From the NCBI GenBank assembly GCA_030430915.1, contig JAUIKH010000007.1, positions 1 to 38,727 on the forward strand: a stretch of DNA of 38,727 nt, in the 5' to 3' direction. Below, piece by piece: positions 14,922-22,264 of this stretch; within the stretch, counting starts at the first letter, position 1; each line of letters starts with the position of its first letter. Origin of the DNA: a bacterium (GTDB lineage: Bacteria > Patescibacteriota > Saccharimonadia > Saccharimonadales > SZUA-47). Position numbers and translations under genes: made by a program. The notes below the pieces were generated by a model that saw only the letters and a list, made by a program, of their open reading frames with translations, ran no database searches and had not been told where the DNA came from.

Positions 14922-15404
14922 ATGACCAAGAAAAAACAAGATAAAACTGATTATAAGAAAGTCTCTGAAGAGCTAGCACAGGAGAATGCTCAACTCAACG
15001 ACGCTCTATTAAGAGAAAGGGCAGATGCTACAAATGTTCGTAAAAGGGCAGAAGAAGAGCGGGCTAAATTAGGAAGCTTCTATAAAGCTTTGGTTATCAA
15101 AGAGCTGCTACCGGTTATTGATAATTTTGAAAGATCACTCAAGGCTGTGCCTAAAGAATTAGAAAACAACGACTACGTAAAAGGCGTGCAAGGTATTAAT
15201 AAACAATTTGAGCAAGCGCTTAATAAACTAGGTGTCGAACGAATTAAAACAGTTGGTGAGCTTTTTGACCCCGAGCTTCATGAAGCAGTTACCATGGAAG
15301 AAGGAGAAGGAACAAAAGAAGTTATTTCAGAAGAGCTACAAAGTGGATATAAGACCGAAAATGATGTTATACGCCACGCTATGGTCAGAGTAAAGCTACA
15401 ATAG
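14922..15404 (+). CDS. grpE: Nucleotide exchange factor GrpE
   Basis: GrpE releases ADP from DnaK. The 160-residue protein has the long N-terminal coiled coil (ELAQENAQLNDALLRERADATNVRKRAEEERAKLG in order), then LLPVIDNFERSLKAVP, GVQGINKQFEQALNKLGVERI, GELFDPELHEAVTMEEGEGTKEVISEELQSGY and VIRHAMVRVKL. All are standard GrpE blocks. It follows the small ORF by 1 base, so it is co-transcribed and under the hrcA CIRCE control. Length is slightly under the usual 180-200 because the disordered N-terminus is short. Confidence 0.96.
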   Translation: MTKKKQDKTDYKKVSEELAQENAQLNDALLRERADATNVRKRAEEERAKLGSFYKALVIKELLPVIDNFERSLKAVPKELENNDYVKGVQGINKQFEQALNKLGVERIKTVGELFDPELHEAVTMEEGEGTKEVISEELQSGYKTENDVIRHAMVRVKLQ

Positions 15405-15533
15405 TCTTAGTATGCAAGAGTTTAATAATATCTATAATAGTTCTTGAGCAGAAAACAATCTAATATTTAAAATGCTTGACGAAAAATAGGTGAGCATGCC
15501 GGTTATATAATTTGGGCGACTGAATTTAAGGCA

Positions 15534-15641
15534 ATGATGAATGCTCCTCCAAGACACGGCATATTAGTTGAAGAGTCAGAAGATTCAGAAGATTTAGTAG
15601 CTTCAACCATAAATAACAACTTAGACACTTTGGAACAATAA
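15534..15641 (+). CDS. Very small acidic ORF between grpE and dnaK
   Basis: Tandem ATGs at 15534 and 15537 give 35 or 34 residues (MNAPPRHGILVEESEDSEDL, then VASTINNNLDTLEQ), strongly protein-like. AAGG lies 5 bases before the second ATG and TATAAT at 15506-15511 could be its promoter. The same frame stays open and protein-like upstream to 15480 (KIGEHAGYIIWATEFKA) without a start codon. A separate ATG at 15472 (MLDEK-stop) would join it if one A were added to the A5 run at 15482-15486. So this is either a short gene or a frameshifted 56-residue gene. Family unknown. Confidence 0.45.
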   Translation: MMNAPPRHGILVEESEDSEDLVASTINNNLDTLEQ

Positions 15642-15668
15642 TTAGCACTCTTAGTACTTGACTGCTAA
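15642..15668. promoter_or_regulatory. CIRCE operator 1 of dnaK
   Basis: TTAGCACTC, 9 bases, GACTGCTAA. The right arm differs from consensus by one base (C for G), which creates TTGACT, the likely -35 of the dnaK promoter. Confidence 0.92.
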
Positions 15669-15685
15669 GTTGAATGTGATAAACT
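15658..15685 (+). promoter_or_regulatory. dnaK promoter between two CIRCE sites
   Basis: TTGACT at 15658-15663, a 16-base spacer and TAAACT at 15680-15685. Start is expected near 15692, inside the second CIRCE. HrcA bound at either site would block it. Confidence 0.6.
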
Positions 15686-15689
15686 AGAT

Positions 15690-15716
15690 TTAGCACAGTA
15701 CTTAATAGAGTGCTAA
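15690..15716. promoter_or_regulatory. CIRCE operator 2 of dnaK
   Basis: TTAGCACAG, 9 bases, GAGTGCTAA: the right arm is a perfect consensus and the left arm differs at the last two bases. It covers the expected transcription start. Confidence 0.9.
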
Positions 15717-15744
15717 CTAAAGCAAATTAATAGTAATATTTTAT

Positions 15745-15844
15745 AGAAAGGGGCAGCTAAGGGATAAGAGTAACCCGCAGAAACGATTTATTCGGTTCTT
15801 CGGTGTGTCGAGAAAAACCGTAGGTTTGTCTTGAAAGCCTTGGC
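15745..15844 (+). promoter_or_regulatory. Folded dnaK leader with displaced Shine-Dalgarno
   Basis: AGAAAGGGG at 15745-15753 is 100 bases from the dnaK ATG. Between them GCTAAGG 15756-15762 pairs with CCTTGGC 15838-15844 (7 pairs, one G-U), AAGA 15766-15769 with TCTT 15829-15832, AAAC 15781-15784 with GTTT 15824-15827, and CGGTT 15793-15797 with AACCG 15816-15820. Folded, the SD would lie about 11 bases from the ATG at 15854. No other SD is near that ATG. It could also work as a thermosensor. Confidence 0.4.
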
Positions 15845-15853
15845 AACAAAAAA

Positions 15854-17776
15854 ATGGGGAAGATAATAGGAATAGACTTAGGAACAACGAACAGCGCTAT
15901 GGCTGTAATGCAGTCTGGTAAGCCAGAGATTATTGCTAATAGTGAAGGTAATAGAACAACACCAAGTGTTGTGGCCGTAAACAAGAAAGATGAGAGACTT
16001 GTGGGTCAGGTGGCACGTCGTCAACAGGTGACTAACGCAAAAAATACCGTTTATGAAGTTAAGCGTTTAATAGGTCGAAAATGGACAGATAAAGAAGTCC
16101 AAAAAGATATCAAGCTTATGGGCTATGAAATGGTCAAAAGCGGCAGCAGTGTAAAAGTTAAAATGGGAGACAAGGAATACAGTCCTGAAGAAATCAGTGC
16201 GATGGTGTTAGGTAAGCTTAAGGCAGACGCCGAGGCTTTCTTGGGCGAACCAGTAACAGAAGCAGTAGTAACGGTACCAGCATATTTTGATGATTCACAG
16301 CGACAGGCTACTAAAGATGCTGGTAAAATTGCGGGACTTGAAGTTAAGCGTATTATTAATGAGCCAACGGCAGCAGCGCTAGCATATGGACTAGATAAAG
16401 AAGGTAAAAAAGACGAAAAAATAGCCGTTTATGATCTTGGAGGAGGTACCTTTGATGTCTCTATCCTTGAATTGGGTGACGGGGTTTTTGAAGTTAAAAG
16501 TACAAATGGTGATACCCATTTGGGTGGAGCAGACTTTGATCGTGTAATAGTTAACTATTTGGCGGATGAATTCAAAAAAGAACACGGCATGGATATATCT
16601 GACGACAACGCAGCAATGCAGCGTCTACGTGATGAAGCAGAAAAAGCTAAAATTGAATTGTCAACTGCTCAAGAAGTTGATATTAATCTGCCTTTCTTGA
16701 CTGCAGATGCCGATGGCCCAAAGCACTTCGAACATAAATTATCACGATCAAAGCTAGAAAGCTTAGTCGGAGACTTAATAGATAAGACTGCTGCACCATG
16801 CGAAAAAGCTCTGAAAGATGCAAAAGTAAAAGCTAGCGAGATAGATGCTGTTGTATTGGTTGGTGGTATGACAAGAATGCCTTCAGTTCAGAAGAAAGTC
16901 AAAGAAATTTTTGGCAAAGAACCCATGAAAGGTGTGAATCCTGACGAAGTTGTGGCTATAGGTGCAGCAATACAGGGTGGTGTGCTAGCTGGAGATGTTA
17001 AGGATGTGTTGTTGCTTGATGTAACCCCGCTATCACTTAGTATTGAAACTATGGGTGGTATAGCTACGAAGCTAATAGAACGAAACACAACTATCCCAAG
17101 CAGTAAAAGTGAAGTTTTCTCTACTGCAGCAGACAATCAGCCACAAGTTGAAATTCATGTCGTGCAAGGTGAGCGTGAAATGGTATCTGACAATAAAACA
17201 CTAGGTAGGTTTGTTCTAGACGGGATAGCACCAGCACCTAGGGGTGTTCCTCAAATTGAAGTAACATTCAATATTGATGCCAACGGTATCTTAAATGTTA
17301 CAGCAAAAGATAAGGGAACAGGTAAAGAACAGTCAATAACCATTCAAAACAGTGGTAACTTGGACAAAGAAGAAGTAGAAAAAATGGCAAAAGATGCCGA
17401 AGCAAATGCTGAAGCGGATAAGAAAAAGCGTGAGTCTATAGAGTCTAGAAACCTGCTTGAAAATAGTGTCTATCAAACTGAAAAATTCTTGAATGACAAT
17501 AAAGATAAAGTTTCAGAAGAGGATAAAAAAACACTAGAGGATGCAGTCAAAGAAGCTAAAGAAAAGTTAAAGGATGAAAAAGCTGATAAAGATACTCTAA
17601 GTAATGCAGCTAAAGAACTCACAGATAAAATGATGCCAATAGGGGCTAAAATTTACGAACAAGAAGCTAAAGAAGGTGAAACTGAAAAAGCCGAAAAAAA
17701 GGATTCTGAAAAAAAATCTAAAGACAAAAAAGACAAAGACGGACCAGTAGAAGGCGAAGTAGTAGACGACAAGTAA
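15854..17776 (+). CDS. dnaK: Chaperone DnaK (Hsp70)
   Basis: DnaK is the ATP-driven chaperone working with DnaJ and GrpE. The 640-residue protein has [13 protein letters not shown] at 4-16, [48 protein letters not shown] and [10 protein letters not shown] (ATPase domain), then [11 protein letters not shown] and the substrate-binding domain, ending with the helical lid and an acidic tail ([11 protein letters not shown]). The length is standard. The start is set by homology; its ATG has only A-rich sequence in front and relies on the folded leader or on none. Two CIRCE elements place it under HrcA control, separately from grpE. Confidence 0.98.
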   Translation: MGKIIGIDLGTTNSAMAVMQSGKPEIIANSEGNRTTPSVVAVNKKDERLVGQVARRQQVTNAKNTVYEVKRLIGRKWTDKEVQKDIKLMGYEMVKSGSSVKVKMGDKEYSPEEISAMVLGKLKADAEAFLGEPVTEAVVTVPAYFDDSQRQATKDAGKIAGLEVKRIINEPTAAALAYGLDKEGKKDEKIAVYDLGGGTFDVSILELGDGVFEVKSTNGDTHLGGADFDRVIVNYLADEFKKEHGMDISDDNAAMQRLRDEAEKAKIELSTAQEVDINLPFLTADADGPKHFEHKLSRSKLESLVGDLIDKTAAPCEKALKDAKVKASEIDAVVLVGGMTRMPSVQKKVKEIFGKEPMKGVNPDEVVAIGAAIQGGVLAGDVKDVLLLDVTPLSLSIETMGGIATKLIERNTTIPSSKSEVFSTAADNQPQVEIHVVQGEREMVSDNKTLGRFVLDGIAPAPRGVPQIEVTFNIDANGILNVTAKDKGTGKEQSITIQNSGNLDKEEVEKMAKDAEANAEADKKKRESIESRNLLENSVYQTEKFLNDNKDKVSEEDKKTLEDAVKEAKEKLKDEKADKDTLSNAAKELTDKMMPIGAKIYEQEAKEGETEKAEKKDSEKKSKDKKDKDGPVEGEVVDDK

Positions 17777-17785
17777 ATAAAAGTA

Positions 17786-17791
17786 TATAGT
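17786..17791 (+). promoter_or_regulatory. -10 box for leaderless start at 17800
   Basis: TATAGT ends 8 bases before the GTG at 17800. No -35 and no SD are seen. Confidence 0.5.
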
Positions 17792-17799
17792 AACTTAAT

Positions 17800-18351
17800 G
17801 TGAATAGAGAAATCCCATCTAAATCAGAAGTGGTGGATGTGGCAGATTTGAGCATTTCGTTAATTGACAGAGTAAGTAGCTGTCAAGGGCAAACAAACAA
17901 TAACGGAGATCAGATAAGCGCTAAAAGTGAATACCAGCTTGGAGCTAGATCTGTTTTGCAACTGTGTACTTTAAACGACAGCAGTAATAAGCGTAGCTGG
18001 CCAGATTTTGAAGCTAGCTTATACGAGGGACATGGTAATGCTGACTATAATGGATGGGAAGCCAAAGAAACAAGATATAGATTCAAGAGTGAAGGGCTTG
18101 TACTGCCTAAATATTTAGTCGAGGTTGAAATATCTGATGTGGTATTAGACTTAGACAGAAAAGTAAAAAGTCGAGTACCAATGTTTGGAAACGAAGCACA
18201 AAGAAGAGTATATGCTTCAATGAAGAGGCGTGAAAGAAGAATTTTCTCAAAAATAGCAGAAACAGTTTTTGATGAATATGAGTGCAATGAATATAAACTA
18301 GCGCTAAGTAAATGTTCTAAAACAAATAGAATCAAATCAGACATTAACTAG
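17800..18351 (+). CDS. Cytoplasmic protein of unknown function
   Basis: The 183-residue ORF starts at GTG (17800); an overlapping ATG at 17798 stops at once. The protein has no membrane segment. Its middle (SWPDFEASLYEGHGNADYNGWEAKETRYRF) and an EVEISDVVLDLDRKV strand region suggest a small folded domain, and the C-terminal half is basic (QRRVYASMKRRERRIF), possibly nucleic-acid binding. Placed 23 bases after dnaK but with its own -10 box. I recognise no family. Confidence 0.75.
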   Translation: MNREIPSKSEVVDVADLSISLIDRVSSCQGQTNNNGDQISAKSEYQLGARSVLQLCTLNDSSNKRSWPDFEASLYEGHGNADYNGWEAKETRYRFKSEGLVLPKYLVEVEISDVVLDLDRKVKSRVPMFGNEAQRRVYASMKRRERRIFSKIAETVFDEYECNEYKLALSKCSKTNRIKSDIN

Positions 18352-18372
18352 TAACAGAAAAGATAATTTTGC

Positions 18373-18378
18373 TATCAT
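18373..18378 (+). promoter_or_regulatory. -10 box for leaderless start at 18385
   Basis: TATCAT ends 6 bases before the GTG at 18385, identical in sequence and spacing to the tilS box. Confidence 0.5.
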
Positions 18379-18384
18379 GCTTAT

Positions 18385-19248
18385 GTGGGTAAAATTAAAA
18401 AAATCAGAGTAAAGATTAAGAAGTACTTTGCTGAACAACCAAAGATGATTGTCCCTGCTGCTATTTTTCTTTTTATTGTTGTCTTATCGGGTGTTGAGTT
18501 TGTTAGGGCTAGCATTTATATTTCTAAAGCAAACGAATATAAAGAGTCTGCAAAAGTAAGTATTGTGGTGGATAGTGCAAGTAAGTTGAGCTATCAATCG
18601 GAGTATATAGAATCATCTACAATGTGTTCTATAAATCTTGATGATTTAATAGCGAAATCAAATCAAGCGTATATTGACCCCGTTAAAGAGAGTAATGACC
18701 CTGAAATTGTAATGAAAGAATTATCTAATTTAGTGAAACAGGCCGCACCATCACCAGAATTTAATTCAATTATGCAGTTCATACCAAGGGTTTATGAAGC
18801 AAGAAAAATTAGTCGACAAATGGAGTCGTCACTTTACGAAATAGCGAAACTTACGAAACAGGATGGTCGTTCTATGTATTGCTCAAATGTAGCTGGTGTT
18901 TTATCTGAAATATATTTTATTGATGATCTAAGTAAGCCCGAGGCAGTTAGCGCACTACATGTTGGTCAGGTTGAGAACTTTCAAGTTAATTCTCAAAATG
19001 CACTAGACGCAATTTCTAAAATTGAACCTCCTGAAGAATTTGTCGAGAATCACAAAGCTTTAGTAAGTCTGGTAAGTAAGCTTAAAGGTGATCTAAAAAA
19101 TAATACAAATGATTACGTAGGTTTTAGTAGAGTTATTAACGAAAATCTAAAAGTTCTAAAAACCGAGCTAGAAGATTTGAAACAAAAATCAGTTGACTTA
19201 CAATCTAGGCCACAAGAAATACTATTAAGATCTAGTTTGTTACAGTAG
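18385..19248 (+). CDS. Membrane-anchored helical protein, unknown
   Basis: The 287-residue protein starts at GTG (MGKIKKIRVKIKKYF): a basic cytoplasmic tail, one membrane helix at about residues 21-40 (MIVPAAIFLFIVVLSGVEFV), then a long outside region that is mostly helical. Its end (about 240-280) has coiled-coil-like heptads (NENLKVLKTELEDLKQKSVDLQ). Two Cys occur outside (SSTMCSINLDD and SMYCSNVAG) and could form a disulfide. It faces ccdA tail to tail with 1 base between. It may be an envelope scaffold or adhesin-like protein, but no family is recognised. Confidence 0.75.
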   Translation: MGKIKKIRVKIKKYFAEQPKMIVPAAIFLFIVVLSGVEFVRASIYISKANEYKESAKVSIVVDSASKLSYQSEYIESSTMCSINLDDLIAKSNQAYIDPVKESNDPEIVMKELSNLVKQAAPSPEFNSIMQFIPRVYEARKISRQMESSLYEIAKLTKQDGRSMYCSNVAGVLSEIYFIDDLSKPEAVSALHVGQVENFQVNSQNALDAISKIEPPEEFVENHKALVSLVSKLKGDLKNNTNDYVGFSRVINENLKVLKTELEDLKQKSVDLQSRPQEILLRSSLLQ

Positions 19249-19249
19249 C

Positions 19250-19981
19250 TTAATCTTCAGGTACTAGGCTTTCTTCTAGAACTTTTATGTTTATGAAGTC
19301 TTGTTCAACAAGGTAGCTTTGAATTTTTTTATCATATCCAGTAGCTACAACTAACCCTACTATTATGAATAGTATAGCAATAGATTTCTGAAACAATCCT
19401 CGAGGGTCTGATAACCAGCCTATTTTATCTAGCAAACGCTTACCAAGTAGTGCAATACCTAACAAGGCGATTGCAAGACCGACACAGTACATAACCAAAT
19501 ATATCAGCCCTTTTGTTGTATTTTCAGGCAAGACGGTTGCTATTACCCATGCATACATAGGACTACAACTGCTAAATACAGGGCCTAGAGCTAACCCGGT
19601 TAGTATTGCAGATAGGTTATGATTTTTTGCTTGGCCCGCTTCTCCTAGAAGTTTTTGAGATTTTGACTGTAAACCAATTTTTATAATTATTTTATCCCAG
19701 AAGTCAGGGAACAGCATTGCTAGTCCAAGAGCAATTACAATTCCACCAGACAAATATGACCATACTTTAGGCTCAATTCCGATCAACGAAGTAGATGCTT
19801 TCAGAAGCAGTGTGAATGCTATTAAAGATAGTACTAAGCTGGCCGTAATTATGTAGGGTCGTTTTTTGTCTTCCTTGTCAGCAAAACTGCCGCCTATAAT
19901 TATTGGCAACAAAGGGAGTATACAAGGAGCAAGAACACTCAAGAAACCTGCCACTAAACTTAGTATGGCTACTAAAAACAC
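19250..19981 (-). CDS. ccdA: CcdA/DsbD-type thiol electron carrier, membrane
   Basis: CcdA passes electrons from cytoplasmic thioredoxin to thiol proteins outside. The 243-residue protein has six to seven hydrophobic segments with the two redox Cys in family context: SVLAPCILPLLP (Cys20) and GPVFSSCSP (Cys139). It starts at GTG after AAGG. The gene lies 11 bases downstream of the thioredoxin-like gene on the same strand, so the two form an operon and probably a redox pair that reduces or reshuffles disulfides of exported proteins. The exact client is unknown; no cytochrome c genes are in the window. Confidence 0.9.
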   Translation of the reverse strand: MFLVAILSLVAGFLSVLAPCILPLLPIIIGGSFADKEDKKRPYIITASLVLSLIAFTLLLKASTSLIGIEPKVWSYLSGGIVIALGLAMLFPDFWDKIIIKIGLQSKSQKLLGEAGQAKNHNLSAILTGLALGPVFSSCSPMYAWVIATVLPENTTKGLIYLVMYCVGLAIALLGIALLGKRLLDKIGWLSDPRGLFQKSIAILFIIVGLVVATGYDKKIQSYLVEQDFINIKVLEESLVPED

Positions 19982-19992
19982 TTATTGTCGCC

Positions 19993-20505
19993 TTATTGAA
20001 TCCCACCGAGGGCTTTGTCTGTGCTTGTTGCTGACCACTTAGCTATTTGAGAACCATTATCATTAAACTGAACAAAAGTGTATTGTGTGGTTACGCCGAA
20101 ATCCTTACGCAGCTGAGTTTCTTTATCAAAATCTGCCTCGATTATAACTGTGTTTTCGGGTATTTGAGATAGGTCAGATTTGAAGTCTTTCTCTATTGAT
20201 TTGCATATTGGGCACCAACTAGCATGAAAAAAGTAAACTTTCTTAGAATTAGTATATTTCTCAGAATTACTCTCATATTCAGCTACTGTTATATATTCAC
20301 CCTGTGCTTTGTTGTTTTCTGCTGACTCTAAATTTTCTGGGCTAGAGGGAGAAGTTGTTTCACTCTCCGCCACACTAGCAGTACTAGATTGTGAGTTTGT
20401 AGATAGGCTTTCATCATTATTGTTATCGTTAATAAAAAAATAACCAACAACGACTAAGGCTATTAAGACGATTATTGCTATAAGAATTTTTACTGATTTA
20501 TCCAC
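19993..20505 (-). CDS. Membrane-anchored thioredoxin-like protein
   Basis: The 170-residue protein has a membrane anchor at about 7-25, a Ser/Thr/Asn/Glu-rich linker to about 70, and a thioredoxin domain with HASWCPICKSIEKDF (Cys98, Cys101). The position normally held by cis-Pro reads TTQYTFV, i.e. Tyr where most thioredoxins have Pro; this could widen the active site or allow metal binding. It starts at GTG with GGAG 8 bases upstream. Together with ccdA it makes an extracytoplasmic thiol relay. It resembles TlpA/DsbD-gamma-type partners more than cytoplasmic thioredoxin. Confidence 0.88.
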   Translation of the reverse strand: MDKSVKILIAIIVLIALVVVGYFFINDNNNDESLSTNSQSSTASVAESETTSPSSPENLESAENNKAQGEYITVAEYESNSEKYTNSKKVYFFHASWCPICKSIEKDFKSDLSQIPENTVIIEADFDKETQLRKDFGVTTQYTFVQFNDNGSQIAKWSATSTDKALGGIQ

Positions 20506-20606
20506 TTAATGTACTCCATTTAGTATGACTTAATTATATACCATTAGCTATATAAAATGTGTTAAGGCTTAAGTATTCTACAACAGCATAAAACCACCTA
20601 AGTTCG

Positions 20607-20612
20607 TATACT
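20607..20612 (+). promoter_or_regulatory. -10 box for leaderless helicase gene
   Basis: TATACT ends 6 bases before ATG 20619. There is no SD. Confidence 0.55.
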
Positions 20613-20618
20613 GTATAT

Positions 20619-22148
20619 ATGCATCAAAACCTTAGCCTTGCTATTTTGGATAAAGGAAATTCTGTATTTTTAACCGGTCCGGCTGGTTCTGGTAAGACTT
20701 ACGTGCTAAACAAATTTATTAGACAATCAAGACAAAAAGGTAAAGTGGTGGCTGTAACAGCATCAACTGGACTGGCTGCAACTCATCTTGGGGGTAGTAC
20801 TGTGCATTCGTGGTCGGGGATAGGAATCAACGAAGAGTTAAACAAAAGATTTATTGATGAAATGAGTAAATCTAGAATGGACAATATTTCAAAAGCTGAC
20901 ATTTTAATAATTGATGAGGTTTCTATGCTTCATGATTATAGGCTTGATATGATTAATCAAGTTTGCAAACAAGTTCGAGCTGACTCGTCTCCGTTTGGAG
21001 GACTTCAGCTAGTTTTGTCTGGTGATTTTTACCAGCTACCGCCAATTAACAGAGCTGACTCAAAGCAAGGTGATTTTATAACTACAAGTGAGTCTTGGGA
21101 AGAATTAGATCCAGTGATTTGTTACTTAGAAGAACAGCACAGACAAGAGGATGATCAGCTTTTAGAAATACTTACAGCTATGAGGAATAATGACCTAAGG
21201 CGGAGGCACGCTGAGGCTTTAATGAATCGAAAAAGTGTACGTATACCTTTTGATCCTCCAGTTACTGAGCTTTATACAAAGAATATCAATGTAGACAGTG
21301 TTAACAATACAAAACTAGATGCAATGGATGGGGACGTTCACGAGTATGAAATGACCAGTACAGGCCGAAAAGGTGCAGTTGAATCGCTCAAAAAATCTTG
21401 CTTAAGTCCAGAAAAGCTACAACTCAAAAAAGGTGCTTTTGTCATGTTTGTTAAGAATTCTACAGAAAAGAAGTACGTTAACGGAACCCTAGGCACAGTT
21501 ACAGGATTTGATAAGCATACAAATTATCCAGTGGTAAAAACTAAAGACGGTAAAACAATTAATGTCGAGCCAGATACATGGGAGATGCGGGATGGGGATA
21601 AGAAGGTAGCTTCGTTGACACAAATTCCACTTAGACTGGCTTGGGCAATTACTGTTCACAAAAGTCAGGGCATGACTTTAGATGCGGCACATATTGATCT
21701 AAGTAGTGCGTTTGTACCAGGTATGGGCTACGTTGCTTTATCTAGGGTTAGAAGTTTAGACAACCTAACTCTTGGAGGTCTTAATAATATAGCTCTTAAA
21801 ATTCACGAAAACGCTTATTTAATCGATGAGCAACTTAGAAGTAAATCTAACAAAGATTCTCAGAAATATAAGCACCTAGAAAAAGACTATTTAAAAAACC
21901 TGTCAAAAATATCTGATAAAAATAATGATAAAAATAATGATAAAAATTCATGGCAATCTAAGCTAAAAAAAATGAGAAAAGATTTCCCAAACGCCTATAA
22001 GCCGTGGAAGGAAATAGAAGATAAGAGTCTTTTGAGTTTATGGGCGGAAGGCAAGACGATTAAACAATTGTCTAAAACCCTAGGAAGGCACGAAGGCAGC
22101 ATAAGAGCAAGGTTAAAAAAGCACTTTGGAGATGACATTTTTCAATAG
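20619..22148 (+). CDS. PIF1-like superfamily 1B helicase with C-terminal HTH-like tail
   Basis: The 509-residue protein has Walker A GPAGSGKT at 20-27, ASTGLAATHLGGSTVHSWSG (PIF1 signature), Walker B ILIIDEVSML, SGDFYQLPPI, LEEQHRQ, and the C-terminal helicase motifs ITVHKSQGMTLD and YVALSRVRSLDNL. This fits PIF1/Dda-type 5'-3' DNA helicases. After about residue 425 a Lys/Asn linker with a short tandem repeat (DKNN three times) leads to an extra domain of about 55 residues: YKPWKEIEDKSLLSLWAEGKTIKQLSKTLGRHEGSIRARLKK. That tail looks like a SANT/HTH-type DNA-binding module. Role: likely replication or repair at difficult DNA. Confidence 0.9.
   Translation: MHQNLSLAILDKGNSVFLTGPAGSGKTYVLNKFIRQSRQKGKVVAVTASTGLAATHLGGSTVHSWSGIGINEELNKRFIDEMSKSRMDNISKADILIIDEVSMLHDYRLDMINQVCKQVRADSSPFGGLQLVLSGDFYQLPPINRADSKQGDFITTSESWEELDPVICYLEEQHRQEDDQLLEILTAMRNNDLRRRHAEALMNRKSVRIPFDPPVTELYTKNINVDSVNNTKLDAMDGDVHEYEMTSTGRKGAVESLKKSCLSPEKLQLKKGAFVMFVKNSTEKKYVNGTLGTVTGFDKHTNYPVVKTKDGKTINVEPDTWEMRDGDKKVASLTQIPLRLAWAITVHKSQGMTLDAAHIDLSSAFVPGMGYVALSRVRSLDNLTLGGLNNIALKIHENAYLIDEQLRSKSNKDSQKYKHLEKDYLKNLSKISDKNNDKNNDKNSWQSKLKKMRKDFPNAYKPWKEIEDKSLLSLWAEGKTIKQLSKTLGRHEGSIRARLKKHFGDDIFQ
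21917..21952 (+). repeat. 12-base tandem repeat inside the helicase gene
   Basis: About three copies of GATAAAAATAAT encode Asp-Lys-Asn-Asn in the linker before the C-terminal HTH-like module. Copy number may vary between strains without breaking the frame. Confidence 0.75.
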
Positions 22149-22155
22149 CTTTTAA

Positions 22156-22182
22156 CTGGCACTCTAAAGCTCGAAGTGCTAA
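22156..22182. promoter_or_regulatory. CIRCE operator of dnaJ
   Basis: CTGGCACTC, 9 bases, AAGTGCTAA: two differences in the left arm and one in the right. It overlaps the predicted promoter of the dnaJ leader ORF. Confidence 0.85.
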
Positions 22183-22185
22183 AAT
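22156..22185 (+). promoter_or_regulatory. dnaJ promoter overlapping CIRCE
   Basis: CTGGCA at 22156-22161 (4 of 6 to TTGACA), an 18-base spacer and TAAAAT at 22180-22185. Start is expected at about 22192-22193, exactly at the ATG of a short leader ORF. Confidence 0.55.
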
Positions 22186-22192
22186 AGTGTAT

Positions 22193-22264
22193 ATGATTGA
22201 TTTCTTAGAGTATTTACCCAGTTTAGTTATGGATAACATAGAACAAAGGAAAAAACGTAGATGA
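22193..22264 (+). CDS. Leaderless leader ORF coupled to dnaJ (23 residues)
   Basis: The ATG lies 7 bases after the -10 box. The peptide begins MIDFLEYLPSLVMDN and ends EQRKKRR; the TGA overlaps the dnaJ ATG (ATGA). Its last codons contain AAAGGA, the SD for dnaJ. Translation of this peptide would deliver ribosomes to dnaJ. It may be a coupling device only, or a small regulatory peptide. Confidence 0.5.
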   Translation: MIDFLEYLPSLVMDNIEQRKKRR

